Shown in pieces: positions 24,192 to 35,949 of a stretch of 64,000 nucleotides of DNA. The notes under the pieces were generated by a model that saw only the letters and a program-made list of their open reading frames with translations, made no database searches and was not told the DNA's origin. The stretch's first letter is position 1. Each line of letters opens with the position of its first letter. Made by a program: the position numbers and the translations under genes. The DNA comes from Coprinellus micaceus (Eukaryota; Basidiomycota; Agaricomycetes; Agaricales; Psathyrellaceae), in assembly GCA_951394405.1 (NCBI GenBank), contig OX596338.1, forward strand, positions 1,240,001 through 1,304,000. Direction: 5' to 3'.

Positions 24192-26079
24192 CAGATTGTG
24201 GCAAGTATGTCGTTATGGCGCTCTCTCTCTACCTCACCACGGAATCTCCTCTGCCTGTGCATCCATTGTAACTTATTATGCTCTGTCGTCCCCTACCACC
24301 CCCCGCCTGCCAGTACCGACTATAGACCGATTACTAGCGCTAGTAGCGCTGATATCATCCAATGGTTCGCTGATTTATTGAGGCGCCGATGTAGCAGCCT
24401 TCGAAGACGACTATGTGGCGCTAACCTTCTTTCCTTTAAGCTCTATCTCAAGGTTACCCCGAGTTCCGATGAGAACCATGTAGTCTGAGTAGCTTTTGAC
24501 TGGCATTCTTGGCTGATCAAGAAACTCGAAATGAACCCAGCCGCGCTCAACGCCTTTGGTGCGTTCTCTAAGCTTACACCTCCTCAGGACGTGGCTAACT
24601 CTCTCGATTCTGACTACACACCGGGACCCACCAATCCAGACTGCCCCTGAGGCTTGATCGCCCAGCAATACTCCAGGCTGGAAGCGCTGATGCGGCCCCA
24701 GGAACTAGGGCCAGAGAAGAGAACCCCACACTCCATCGTCTTTCCGAACGATTCGGGTCTTCGACCTTCTATACTAGCTGAGCACCCGTCCGGGAAGGGC
24801 TAATTGGAACCCGCCCCAATATCCCGACTTGGCAGGCTGGGGCCGGGTAAAGTTCCAATGACTGTGAGATGTAGCTCAAGGGTCTGACAACCGTCGTTCA
24901 ACCTGCCTACTCTACTGAAGTTGGCTACGCTCTGCTCGGTGTTCCGACGTCAGACCAAGACCGCCTCATTACCTTCGTTGGCAGAGGGCTAACAAGCCCT
25001 CGGCGTTGGTACGTACCAATTTCTGTGTCTGCAGACTTTTGTTTGGTGCCCTGAATCCTCTATTGCCCACCTTGGGCGATGCATAGCGTTGCACTGGTCT
25101 CCCCCTATGTCTAACGGATGCGAGGGACGCTGTGAATGGTCCGTATAAAGCACTCAGAACGGGCAGGGGGGACCTTCAGGTCTTCAAGCAACCCACATGT
25201 CCGAAACCCTCCCTGGACTCGAAATTCAGCCCAGCGAAGCCTATTTAACGTCGCTGAACCTACCGCCACAGAATTGTTCCGTTATTCAAACCACGAGCTG
25301 TTCATTTTCTTGATTGACCTTCGACATCTCAGTTTTTTTGGCGTGACCGTCGCGTGTCCCAACGCTCAACAGAGGGAGCAAGCCAACGCGCAATGTGCGA
25401 TCTCCAGGGCCCTGACGGCACCACGAGCATCTGCCTTCGGAGGAATGCATCGTTAGCTCTCAATTCTACGTCCTCGCCGGCGTGCATCTTCAATGCACGC
25501 TACGCCTCCGCCTCCCTTAACTATTGATTGTTGGTGATGAAGATGGCTGTTTCTACTCAGGTACTAGAACAGAATGGCGATGGTGACTCGAGACTTGTAC
25601 GCGCGAGCCTAGAATCTGGTGCGAGGATCCTTATTCCCGATAGCCGCTCGCTGACTGCCACCACAGCTAGGCTTAGCCGCTTTCAATGTCAATCCACGAT
25701 CCTCTCGTAAAGACACGACAAGCATCTCCCCATCCCCCGCGCCTCTCTGCCATGACTCGAGTTCTATTCGCCAAGGGACGTCACCGGTGACATCGAATTC
25801 CAATATCGAGCAAATTTAGGAAGCCGAAAATCACGTTTGGATGATTTCTCTTGGACGGAGATCTGTTTTTGGCCCGTGGCAGGTGTCTAAACTAAGCTAG
25901 ACACTTGCTTTTCCGGGAATGCCTCGGAGGTGCTTCGACGGAAGGCAATGCTGGCCGCTGGCATCGCGAAGAGCTGACACTGGCACCCGCTCGGTATTCG
26001 GTAGACTCTCCCCTCTGGTGAATCTAAGTTGCTAAACTTCATGGGGAGCGGCGGGCATCGGCCAGAGAGGGCGAAATGG
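24192..26079. other. Long intergenic stretch with no convincing gene
   Basis: Nearly 1.9 kb after CTF18. It contains the interrupted frame listed separately at 24531-24803. A short coding-like run near 24873-25040 reads through phrases such as TVVQPAYSTEVGYALLGVP but has stops nearby. The rest gives only short random frames. The distal part is presumably the promoter of the first hydrophobin gene. Confidence 0.5.
24531..24803 (+). pseudogene. Possible relic of an unknown coding sequence, one in-frame TGA
   Basis: From 24531 a single frame reads 39 codons of protein-like sequence (MNPAALNAFGAFSKLTPPQ at its start), hits TGA at 24648, then continues in the same frame for 50 codons (GLIAQQYSRLEALMRPQELG) to a TAA. 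Composition is more protein-like than its surroundings. I do not recognise the family. It could equally be chance or an exon of a decayed gene. Confidence 0.25.
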
Positions 26080-26087
26080 TATAAAAG
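26080..26087 (+). promoter_or_regulatory. TATA box of hydrophobin 1
   Basis: TATAAAAG lies 125 bases upstream of the first hydrophobin ATG, a normal distance for a highly expressed fungal gene with a short leader. Confidence 0.6.
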
Positions 26088-26204
26088 CCAGCTCGATTGG
26101 CCGGATATCTTCATCCCAACAGCTCTCTCAGCTTTCCACTCTCTCAACACTTTCGAGTCTCCTCTTCTCAACCCACGCACGCACCCAACCACCCCCTTTT
26201 CAAG

Positions 26205-26719
26205 ATGTTCGCACGTCTCAGTGTTGCTACCGTCGCCCTCGCTTTGGCCCTCCCCATGGCGCTCGCCTCTCCCACTCCTTCCTCCCTTGTGAGTCTCCCT
26301 TTTGCCTGAAGCCCCTCGAACGCTTTACTTATACCAATCCTCGCAATAGGAGGCCCGCTCAGGCTCTGACCCTTGCAACTCCGGCTCTCTCCAGTGTTGC
26401 AACAGCGTGCAGACTGTATGTTCCCTTCCCTGACTCCGGCATATGTATCGCTGACACTGGGGAATAGGCCGGCAGTCAGGGCATTACCTCCGGCGGCCTG
26501 ATCGGTGCCGTCGCCCCTGGCAGTCTCATCGGCCTCAACTGCAGCCCCCTTTCCATCATTGGCCTCACTAGCAACAGCTGCAATCAACAGGCTGTTTGCT
26601 GCACTAACAACAGCTTTGTGAGTCCAAGCCCCCTTGGACCACACCCATATCACTGACTCCAGACCAACCAGAACGGCGTCGTCGCCCTTGGCTGCACCCC
26701 CGTCAACATAAACGTTTGA
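26205..26719 (+). CDS. Class I hydrophobin 1
   Basis: Four exons (26205-26288, 26350-26415, 26468-26617, 26663-26719) give 118 residues. A signal peptide (MFARLSVATVALALALPMAL) precedes eight cysteines in the hydrophobin order Cys-x6-CysCys-x29-Cys-x12-Cys-x5-CysCys-x15-Cys, followed by a short tail TPVNINV. The spacing and the lack of a class II pattern make it class I. Hydrophobins are secreted and self-assemble into amphipathic films that coat aerial hyphae and fruit bodies and lower water surface tension. The third intron falls just after the CysCys doublet, as in its neighbour 860 bases downstream, so the two are tandem duplicates that have diverged. Confidence 0.95.
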
Positions 26720-27508
26720 GCGCGTTCACCCCCCTCTCCGCGGACAATTGGTTCTCGTGTCGAACATTTGCTATCATTTGTGGTCGTCGTTTGTTGTGTC
26801 GTAGATAAGCTAGAAAACCCACGTACTTGCCGTCTTCGCTATCATCTTTGGCTGAACGAGCGAAAGCGCTGGAGACTCGCTTCAACGGAAGTACAATCTC
26901 AAAGGTTTGCTCCATACAGCCCAGGTATCCCTTTCCGTAATGTGGGCGCCTGTAGGTGCTGAGAGTCCGAGGATCCAGAACGCCTCGCCTCACACAAACT
27001 AGGCCATTTACGATTGGCGCGATACCAGGGTCCGGTGGTTGTAAGGCCCCCTCACCCGCCAAACCCCGTTCCCCGAGGATCGTTCAGCTGATTACGTAGG
27101 TGGCGTTGGCCCCCGACGCTTGGGCTCGACTAAAATTGGCTCTGGCTCCTTAAAGGCCTTCATCCTCTACTTATGCTCTGGGTCGACCTGGACTACCCCC
27201 AATCATACGATTTGCGAGGTATGGCGCCAGGATAGGCGATTCCCCGCCTCTCGGCAGAGCTTGACACCACTTCAATTACTCCACAATCATTGTCAGCACT
27301 CCCCTGGAAGTTCGACGACCGTCAATTTGAGCTTTCCGACCGCCTTTCTGGAATTTCAATGGGGAGCTTCTCAGAATCTATCGCCTGCAGGAAGTCGAAG
27401 CCAGACGCCAAAATTTGAAACGCCGTTGTGCTAGATCGGGCATATTACTTCCCAATTGAGACTGAAACCTTTGCCACTGAATAGGGGCCTTTGAAGAGCG
27501 GGCAGGCG
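26720..27508. other. Intergenic region between the two hydrophobin genes
   Basis: About 790 bases. It contains the 3' end of hydrophobin 1 and the promoter of hydrophobin 2. Open frames are short and without protein character. Confidence 0.5.
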
Positions 27509-27514
27509 TATAAG
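27509..27514 (+). promoter_or_regulatory. TATA box of hydrophobin 2
   Basis: TATAAG lies 72 bases before the ATG, and a CT-rich leader follows, as is usual in strongly expressed fungal genes. Confidence 0.5.
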
Positions 27515-27580
27515 AGGTGGGCCCCCCAGCTTTCCTCTCACCCAGCCACTCCTCCCCAGCCTCTGCATCTCCCTCGAAAA

Positions 27581-28128
27581 ATGTTCGCCCGCATCAACGC
27601 TGCTGCCCTCGCCCTCGCTATGGCCGTCACCTCCGTCGCTGCCTCCCCGGTCGTGAGTACACATCGCTTCTCTGTCGTCTCTCCCGCCAACCCCGCCTTT
27701 AACTACTTCCTCTTTATAGGAGGCCAGGACCGACGCAAGCTGCAACTCCGGTCACGTCGAATGCTGCGACTCGGTCATGAGCGTACGTCCCTCACTTTTT
27801 CACCCCCATATGTAGTCAGATATTCACCTGAGCTTTCTGCCGCCAAAAGAGTAATAGCCCGGTCGCCTCCACTCTCGCTGCCATGCTTGGCATCCCTAAC
27901 CTCCCCATTGGCGGCTTCGTTGGTCTCACCTGCAACCCCATCAGTGCCGGGGGTGTCAGTGGTAACAGCTGCACGCAGCAGACCACTTGCTGCACAGGCA
28001 ACAGCTTCGTATGTCGCCCGTCATTTCTCGTTTATTTATATGCCCTCTCTCCTGACTCTCTTGTGTTCTCCTTCCAGGGTAGCGGCGCCTTCGTAATTGG
28101 CTGCTCCCCTTTCAGCGCCAATGTCTAA
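27581..28128 (+). CDS. Class I hydrophobin 2
   Basis: Four exons (27581-27652, 27720-27782, 27850-28008, 28078-28128) give 114 residues. It opens with a signal peptide (MFARINAAALALAMAVTSVA) sharing the first four residues with hydrophobin 1. Eight cysteines follow in order Cys-x6-CysCys, Cys (GLTCNP), Cys (GNSCTQ), CysCys (TTCCTGN) and Cys (IGCSP), with the tail FSANV. It has the same gene structure and intron positions as hydrophobin 1 but only moderate sequence identity, so the duplication is not recent. Secreted surface-coat protein by family knowledge. Confidence 0.95.
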
Positions 28129-28577
28129 GCGCATATATGCGCCGGCGTGTCCGCCTCGCTATTCTATGGACTCCTCGCTTTCCTTTTCAATTCATTCGTC
28201 TCAAACGCTGTCAGTCGTTACTGTTCTAGTAGTAATGGGTTATCGTGTCATTTGCAGTGGTCGTTCGTTGATATACCTCCCCGTTCGTCGTTTTCGACAA
28301 TAGATTGACTCCGATTGCATTTCTTTCTTCCTCAAAACCATGAGAGACAATATGCGCATTAATGGTAAGCGCGATGTAGGTTGCAGCAATCAGTACACTC
28401 CTGGAGTCCTCCTCGCTGAAATAGGCGCCGGCCCAAGACAGGTTGAGTCGGGAGCAGTGGCGCGTTGATGGCGGAGGTAGACGCGTCTTACCCACGCCTA
28501 ATTGCCGTGAAGCTCGTTGAACCTGAACCACCATCGCATCGCACAGTCGTCGAACTCGGTTGACCCTTGCTTCCAGG
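28129..28577. other. Intergenic region upstream of F-box copy c
   Basis: About 450 bases between hydrophobin 2 and the F-box gene. No ORF, repeat or clear TATA box seen. Confidence 0.45.
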
Positions 28578-31041
28578 ATGGTGTCAACGTCACCCACTTC
28601 TCGGCGGCCAACGGGGGCCACGACGGACCAGCCTTCGGATGCATCATCCTCCACCACGGCTACTCAGGGGGGGTCCGCTCCAGGAAGGACGAGGCAAGGG
28701 AAGAGAGGGTTGAGCGGAGGGCGTACAACTGCATCTATCAATCTCACTGGGTCTACCTCTCGTACAGCCCAAACAGGGGCCCCGGCAGCCGACGCCACAA
28801 ACAAGAGGGGGAAACGCAAAGCGACCCAAGACTCTCCAGCTTCACCAGCAAAGCCCAGACGACCTCGCTTGAAGGCAGGAAGCCTGAAAATGGTCGGCGA
28901 AATGCCATACGAGATAATACTCGAGTTTCTCAGCTGTTCTTTGGAGCCCAAGGATTTGTACCACCTTTCGAGAGCCAATTCGGCGCTCCATGCGTTGCTG
29001 CTGGGCAAGAGCTTCGCACCGCCTCTATGGGCAGCTGTATGTGGCCATGCCGAATGCGTTTCGCGAAGTGGTGCTAATCTGGGAGCGATTTCCTGCACAG
29101 GCGTTCGAGAGGGTTTTGGACTTGCCCGGCTGTCCACCTGGCCTCATACGACCCGCATACGCAGAGTTGTTATATGGTCGCTCTTGTTATGTAGGTCCAT
29201 TCTCGCTATCTGTGGGTTGCTGTCCGGGAAGTTGACGTTTTTCGCTCCCCCCTTAGCTTTGTCCGTCTACGCGCGGCCTGACCACCGCATGGAAATGCTA
29301 CGTCAGGCTTTGCACGAAATGCTTGAAGGACAGGTTCGTCTCATGGCATTCCGTGATACGAGCTGACTCAAAATGTAAAATGTGTAGCTTCATGGAGATA
29401 CCAAACCAGCACAGAGAAGTGTTCAAAGGCCTTCTTCCTCTCGTGCAACTTAAAGGCAGTGATGAATGTAGGTCGCCTTCTTTCTACAAGTTCAGTTTGA
29501 GCTGGACATGATTATCGGGCAGATTCGACGGTATTCAAGTGTCTCAAAGTCGACTATGAACGGGAGCTCTCCGCCATGGAACAAATGCCCAGCGACGCAC
29601 GGGCGAAATACGTCAAGGAGTTAAAGGCCAACCTCGCCGTCAAGGATAAGGTGCGTCCTCGTTGTTTCATGCCCGACTCAGACCTTGACTCTCAAGGCTG
29701 GTCAACTTCGTATCTCTTCTCTAGTTCCACGACACCATGCATAGGCGGGAGTGCGAGGAAAAGCTGAAGAAAGAGACGGAAGCTCAGGCTGTTCGCAGGG
29801 CCAGGAAGGATGCGTACGTCGCTATCTCCGACTCCCTTGGGTGACCTAGTCTTAAGCCTTTGTTTCCCCGCGCCAGGATCATCACCAAACTCCACGAACT
29901 CGGTGAGCTCCCCTTTTCCATCACGCCTTGAGCGCCTAATTTTATAATCGCATATTTAGGCTATGAATCTGAAGCCATCAATAGAGGACGATCGCGCTGG
30001 GACATGAAAGTGAAGACCTTTCATGAGCTACCGGGTGTGAACGTTGTGAGGCCTCTCACCGGCAAGGGTGTGTAGAGCGTCTCGCGCACGCTGGCTCAGA
30101 GCTAACTTGTCTGCTATCGCTCGTAGAGTGGGATAAAGTCGGCTCCAGGCTTGTCGCTTCCTGCCACGAACATCTAGTCAAGGACCGCACCAAACTATTC
30201 GGCGCGATGTACGACACTTACCTGGTCGACCATGCACTCTCGAGTGATCTGGCCCCAACAGCGTCGCAGGTGGTCAATATGGAGCCTTTCCGGACTGTGA
30301 TACAAGATACACCCGCGACACAGGGACCTTCCTACAACCTGGGGTGTCTATCGGATTTTGTCAAGGCGTGGAAGGAGGCTGCGTGTGCAAGGCTGGTCGA
30401 CGCTGTGCGGCAGAGTTTGACAACCGAAGGATCTGGTGGTGACGGCGCTGCTGGGATCGAGGAGTCCTTCCTCGACCTCGCGGCCACGGTCTTCCAATGT
30501 ACACTATGCTCGAACCCAGTGTTCTTCCCGAGGGTGCTCAACCATTACTGCTTTACCGGGTCCGATACGAAAAGCAAAGAGAGGCAGCAACAAGGGTGCA
30601 TAGCAGAAGACGTCGTTTATGACCCCGTCAACGTCCGCTACGCCGTCGCGGTTGTCACTGCGCTAGGGAAAGACCCCACCAGCGTCACGGGTAAGGAGAT
30701 GGACTCGTGCGACTCGCGGGTGGAGTGTGTGAGGTGTAGAGTTGACCTGCACCAGAATTCGAGGAGGCTGTTTATGAGTTGGAGGCGGGGGGTGCGTATT
30801 TCCACTTCTCTCTTTCTTTTTCTCTGCGGTGGTATGAAATGTCTGACGAACGGCGTTCGGTTCGCCAACCCAGATCATTCATGGAAGGCATGAACACGGT
30901 CACCAGGGCGAGGAGAGCTGCAGGGAAGGGTGGAGGGTGGCAGACGACTCGATGCTCATGGTGGTTTTGGAGAAGGAGGAACAACACTCTGGTGGAGACA
31001 GGGACCCAGAGCCAGTGTACGTTTATCATGGTGCGGCCTAA
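28578..31041 (+). CDS. F-box/zinc family protein (copy c)
   Basis: Ten exons (28578-29036, 29101-29190, 29257-29333, 29388-29467, 29523-29650, 29725-29813, 29877-29902, 29960-30067, 30127-30791, 30874-31041) give 629 residues. Order: Ser/Thr-rich basic tail; F-box (MVGEMPYEIILEFLSCSLEP), nearly identical to that of copy a at the left edge; Cys-x2-Cys-x16-Cys-x2-Cys across exons 2-3; a helical middle; EPFRTVIQDTP; a Cys-x2-Cys-x11-His-x-Cys knuckle; and Cys-x2-Cys followed by His-x4-His. It stops soon afterwards and lacks the last zinc module of copies d and e. Start is the first ATG; the longer open frame upstream begins with TTG. Tandem with copy d, 350 bases downstream. Likely SCF substrate receptor, target unknown. 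Confidence 0.87.
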
Positions 31042-31337
31042 TAGATGTGATCGGCATGCCACAGTTTGTTTTCGTCGTCTGAAGGCTTTCCTCGTAGCCG
31101 TGGTTTTTTAAAAAAAAGTTAATACAACTTGACTCGAGTCCGTAGTAACATTATATGATCAGGGAATCTAGATCAGAGTCATTGAGCTACTCTACCCACC
31201 AATCAGAATCTGACAACCCCGAGTCAGGTCGGGGCGGGTCCGGGTGTGGCGATTGATGCGCCGTGAATGAGTCGGGAGGGGCGCATCACCACTTTAGACC
31301 GGGGCCGCCGCAATGGCCGTGATTGCGATCGCGGCGA

Positions 31338-31344
31338 TATAAAG
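31338..31344 (+). promoter_or_regulatory. TATA box of F-box copy d
   Basis: TATAAAG lies 50 bases upstream of the ATG at 31395, preceded by a GC-rich block containing GCGATCGC. This is the only feature seen in the roughly 350-base gap between copies c and d. Confidence 0.5.
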
Positions 31345-31394
31345 CCGTCGCTAGACACGCGACGGGTGTAATCAAGCCCTTCCCACTTACCTCC

Positions 31395-34111
31395 ATGGCC
31401 CGTACATCTCTCACAACCGCTGCACGCAAAAAACGAGAGGAAGCCGAATCCGCACGCGCAAATCCGCGTCGTTCTGCTCGCCAACAGAAGACGAAGGGGC
31501 CCAGTCCGAGCCCGGCGCCTGTCCCAAAGGCAAGTAAAGCGCCCAATGCTGTTGCCAGCACCAGCGAGAAGCCCATTCAGGCGCCCCGCAAGAGGCAGAA
31601 GAAGGAGCAGCCTGCTCCATCATCTGAGGAACCCGTTCAAACCGAGGAAGAGGCTGCCGCCCTCGCCAGAGCGAAGGTTGCATGGGCGAGGACAAAGGGC
31701 CGGCGTGGTCACCTCAAAATGGTGGTCGAAATGCCGTTCGACCTGCTCCTGGAGGTGTTCGGCTTCATGCAACCTGCGGACCTACTCCATCTGTCGATGA
31801 CCACCAAGGGTATGCGCGCTTTGGTCATGGACAAGACTCTTGCACTTCCACTGTGGAAAACGGTATGTCCTCCCCCTCGCCGTTTCGTGGACATTGCTGA
31901 TGTTGCGTGAAGGCCTTTGACCGCGTCGAGCCCAAGCCACCAGCTTGTCCTGAGGGCGTTAGTTTGCCTCAGTGGGCCAACTTCCTCTATGCTCGCACTT
32001 GCAACGTATGTGCCCAGGCTTCAGCATGCGCTATCTCCATTTTCTCATCAGGAAGTGTAGAATTGTAATGCGGCCGCAGGATTGGAGCGCGCATGGTGTG
32101 CACTTGTAACGCTCTGCAAGAAGTGCATGGCTGCTGAGTGAGTCTAAGGTGCACCTCAACGCGTCCGCTTCTTCTCACCAAGTCAATGAAGGTTCAGCCA
32201 CAAGTTTGGGTCTAGTTACAACTCAAACGACCTCGATAATATGCTTCGGGAGATGGTTCCACAGAAGTACCTGAAACGTCCTGGCGAATACGGTACGTCG
32301 AGCCCTGGGTTCCTCGTTCATGAAGCCAACCGGACATTCTTAGGGAGGCAGGTGTGGTGGTACCGCCCCGACTACGAGAAACACAAAGCTGCGATCGAGA
32401 AGCTGGGCAAGAACAAAACGAAGATACAGGACTACGTGAATACGGAAAAGCAGAAAAATTACACCCGGGGGAATGTACGTCCGTCTCAGTTCGCGCTACC
32501 CGCAGCCAACTAATTAAGCTTGGTCAGTTGCAATGGGGTGGGGGAGGATCGTCTTGGGAATACAAGATGAAGACTTCCAAGGCTGCTGACATCGATGCTC
32601 GTCGTACGGGTCGCGAACAGGCGTCAGTATAACGGTCTTTCATGTCTCCGTAACTTGCTGATGCTTCCCTCAATAGAATCCTTGACCGTCTCGACGCTTT
32701 GGGTGCGTTCTCCACTTTTGCTTTCCTCAAAACCACCACGACTAAGTTGCTCATCCAGGTTACGCAAAAGTCATCGCGCGGCTCCCACGTCACTCCCGCT
32801 CGACGCTTCCAGGCTTCGGTGGTGTAAAGCCTCTCACTGACAAAGGTCGTCATCATCCCATCCCTTTCACTGGACTCCCCACTGACAGCGCGTGTAGAAT
32901 GGAACAAGCTCGGACCCCTTCTCGTGGACACCCTCGAGGAATTGCAGAAGACGTTCAAGAACCAAGACTGGAAGAAGATGATCAGCTCTCGTACTCATAC
33001 CATGGTCTGGGTATACCTGTACTACATTTGCCAGCATCGCGACAAAGAGCCGTATGCTCCCCAAAACCGCAGCCTTGCATTTGTCGAACCCTTCCGGACC
33101 ATGATCTACGACACCGATCCGGAGACGGAGCTGGAGCAGAAGGACTTCTTCAAACATATCGAGGAGCTTCCCCAGATTCTGGACGCCTGGAGGGAAGAGG
33201 CCGATGACGTTTTGATTAGGCTCCTTCCTCAATCCACGTCAGGGGATGCTGGCTCGAAGGGAAGCAAGAAGGGGAAGGGGAAGGGAACCGCCCTTGATCG
33301 GTCCGTTCTCAAGTTGGGGACGACCATCTTCACCTGCAAGTGGTGCCCGCAGGCCCTGACTTATCCCGTCGTCTTGTCCCACAACTGTCTTTATCGTTTT
33401 GCGGCTCAGAATCGTACAGACGACGACGATGCTGCGGAAGAGGGGACCACAACGGAAGGGGAAGAAGAGGACGAGGGAACGGGAGATCCCAATGTCCGCT
33501 GGAACGTCGGGCATAACCAGGTTGGGTTCGACGAGGCTGCCTCTGTCTGCGCCGCTGCCGTTATTAAGGTCCTCGGAGAGGATCCGACCACTGCCACCTG
33601 GGAGGAGCTCGACAAGGCGAATAAGCGCGTCGAGTGCGTCCGCTGCCGGAAAGACAAAGGCTTGAAACGTCTCGTTATGGACTGGCGCAATGCTGTGCGT
33701 ATCGTTGTATGGCTTCTAAACCCGTCCCGACCTGTTCACTCATGAATTTCTTCAAAACAGATACTTCATGAATTTGATAAGCACGGCGAAGATGAAGATG
33801 TCAACTTGGACGCTACTAAATGGGAACTCCTCGACGACGAATCCATGGCTATCGCATATGAGAAGGAGAAGAGCGTCAAGAGGAACTCAAACGTCCGCCC
33901 TGTTGAAGAAACTAAGCGTTGTTGCGAGTGTGAGAAGTTGGCCCTTGATGAGGATGGGAAGGCAACTTATGCGAAGTGGGGATTCGGTATTCCTGCGCCG
34001 GGTGCGACGGCGTGCCCCAAGGGACATGACTTGACATTGGATGGTGCGATGTACGATACGGCATGGGCGATACCGTTCAAGTCGACACCGTACCCTGTCA
34101 AGATTGCCTGA
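31395..34111 (+). CDS. F-box/zinc family protein (copy d), full length
   Basis: Ten exons (31395-31862, 31913-32005, 32061-32137, 32192-32292, 32344-32474, 32528-32622, 32677-32702, 32759-32845, 32898-33694, 33761-34111) give 741 residues. Order: Arg/Lys/Pro-rich tail; F-box (MPFDLLLEVFGFMQPADLLH); Cys-x2-Cys-x16-Cys-x2-Cys; charged helical middle; EPFRTMIYDTDPE; Cys-x2-Cys-x11-His-x-Cys; an acidic loop; Cys-x2-Cys with His-x4-His (WRNAILHEFDKH); and a final Cys-x2-Cys...Cys-x3-His module (CCECEK, ACPKGHDL). A possible polyadenylation signal AATAAA is at 34255-34260. A putative substrate receptor for SCF ligases; the zinc clusters probably form the recognition surface, which is inference. Confidence 0.9.
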
Positions 34112-34971
34112 GTCCCTCCCAATAATACCGCTGCCACGCTTTCAGCACCATCTAGGTCTAGCATGTACATGTCTTTGAAATTCCACCTTTTCTCTCCCCT
34201 CTATATATACCCAAACCGTACGCGATGTGTGTATCTTGATAATATGTTGTCACCAATAAAACCCCACACTCTGACCCTTGTCCATACCCTTCTGTACCGG
34301 GCCATGTATCCCCCGACCCTTTCATTGATATGACTTGAACTCGGGCGCTTCCCGCTAGGCGCCTATCAACATGGCCACGTGGTGGAGCCATCTTCTTCTC
34401 AGACGCAACCAAGCCGAAGCATATTTCGCGTACATACTTACAGCCAATCTCTAGTAAACCCATCATCCCGAATACCTACGGTGTGTGGCTTCTACGCCAT
34501 CTGGTTCTCGCCCTAATCCTCCTCTCTGCATACCTCTGCACACCGATGTGATGAGGTAGCTTCGAATTCGTGTTGGGATAAGGTTTCTGAAGGCCTTTGA
34601 GCGGAGCAGCCGAGGGAAGGTGTCCTGCTCCATTTCGCAGAAACAGTACTCCTCCTACGCATGGAACATGTCCGATGGAGAAAACTGCTGCTGGGCTCTT
34701 GTCGGCAAAACCCCGAGCACCCTGATATCCGACGCGCGTCGATCATTGGCGTCGGCGGATGCAACGTTCCGGTCCCCGACTAAGGACTTGGCCTTCGGGC
34801 GCTCATTTTGACAGGATGGTTCTGAGGGGGTTAGAACTCTGACTCACCCCCCACCCCCAGTGTATGCGTACCTTGTGGTCGGCCCCGATCCGTCGGGGAA
34901 TTGTGCCCCTGCATTGTGCGTGGACGTGTACTCTTCCAAACTGGGGGCAGGAAGGCGTGCTTCCCGACGGG
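34112..34971. other. Intergenic region between F-box copy d and the aryl-alcohol dehydrogenase relic
   Basis: About 860 bases. I looked here for the missing N-terminal third of the dehydrogenase (the sheet with the nucleotide-binding start and DTANNY-type motif) on both strands and did not find it. Confidence 0.45.
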
Positions 34972-35826
34972 CGTCGGTATGTCCACTGGTGGGACTACGC
35001 AACCAGCGTCCAGGAGGTTATGCACGCTCTCCACGCTCTTGTCCTTGCCCGCAAGGTTATGTACCTTGTACGTCCGTTCATTTATCGCAAGATGCAGGAC
35101 TTCACTGAGTGTCATCTCCAGGGAATATCCGACGCACCTGCCTGGGTCGTCGCAAAAGTCAATCAATATGCGAGGGACCATGCCCTGACTCCCTTTTGTA
35201 TCTATCAGGGCCAGTGGAATGTCCTCGACCGTTCTTTCGAGCGCGACATCATTCCTATGGCCCGCGACGAAGGGATGGCCCTCGCTCCATGGGGAGTTCT
35301 CGCCCGAGGAAAGATTCGCACCGACGCTAAGGAGAAGCGCCGCCAGACTGGTGAGAGGGGGCGGGTGGTCATCACGGACGACCGGGAACGCACGGAAAAT
35401 GAGAAGGAGGTTTGCCAGGCCCTTAGGAAATTGCGGCCGATGTCGGCGCGAAGAGTATTAACTCCAGTGCGTTCCGGTCTTCCCAGTTATCGGAGGTCGC
35501 AAAGTCGAACACCTGGTTGGTAGCCTCGAGGCGCTCGATATTTCGCTGACCCGCGAGCATCTCTCGTACATCGACTCCATCGTGCCATTCGACCCTGGTT
35601 TCCCGCACAACTTCTTCGTAAGCGCCAAGGTGTATTTTCATACGGAATACTCACCAAGTCTCTTGTGATCCAGGGTGACGGAACGTCTTACAACCCCATG
35701 CACATTTCCAACGGGCACCTCGATTTCTGGCCAATTGCCCAGCCCATTACCCCCCCTCAGAAGTCGACCGATGCGCATGACTGCTCGGGGGGCGAACGAA
35801 CAAATGCCTCCTTACTGGTATCATAG
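34972..35826 (+). pseudogene. Aryl-alcohol dehydrogenase (aldo-keto reductase) pseudogene
   Basis: The sequence opens inside the family at RRYVHWWDYATSVQEVMHAL. It crosses an intact-looking intron (35068-35121), then continues GISDAPAWVVAKVNQYARDH, FCIYQGQWNVLDRSFERDII and MALAPWGVLARGK. Frame is then lost near 35430-35480. The expected stretch between the DVGAKSI-like piece and PVFPVIGGRKVEHL is missing or shifted, with a TAA in the frame that resumes. The C-terminal part reads on through DPGFPHNFFGDGTSYN to a stop at 35826. The N-terminal third is absent. Functional relatives reduce aryl aldehydes to alcohols during lignin breakdown. This copy is a 5'-truncated, frameshifted relic. Confidence 0.82.
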
Positions 35827-35949
35827 CTGAAATTCAATCCATATATCTCGTCTTCATGCCTACTTTGTCATCCATAATGGGAGTTGGGGTTGGCTTGCAG
35901 TAGTTCCCACTTGTACCGAGAAGTCGTTGGGCGGGGGACTTGGGGGAGA

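Noticed and set aside
28517..29077. Second long plus-strand frame overlapping F-box copy c
   Set aside because: No F-box or protein-like motif; it is the wrong frame of exon 1.
34158..34466. Minus-strand frame of 102 codons between F-box copy d and the dehydrogenase relic
   Set aside because: Composition is not protein-like and it overlaps the 3' tail with the poly(A) signal of copy d.
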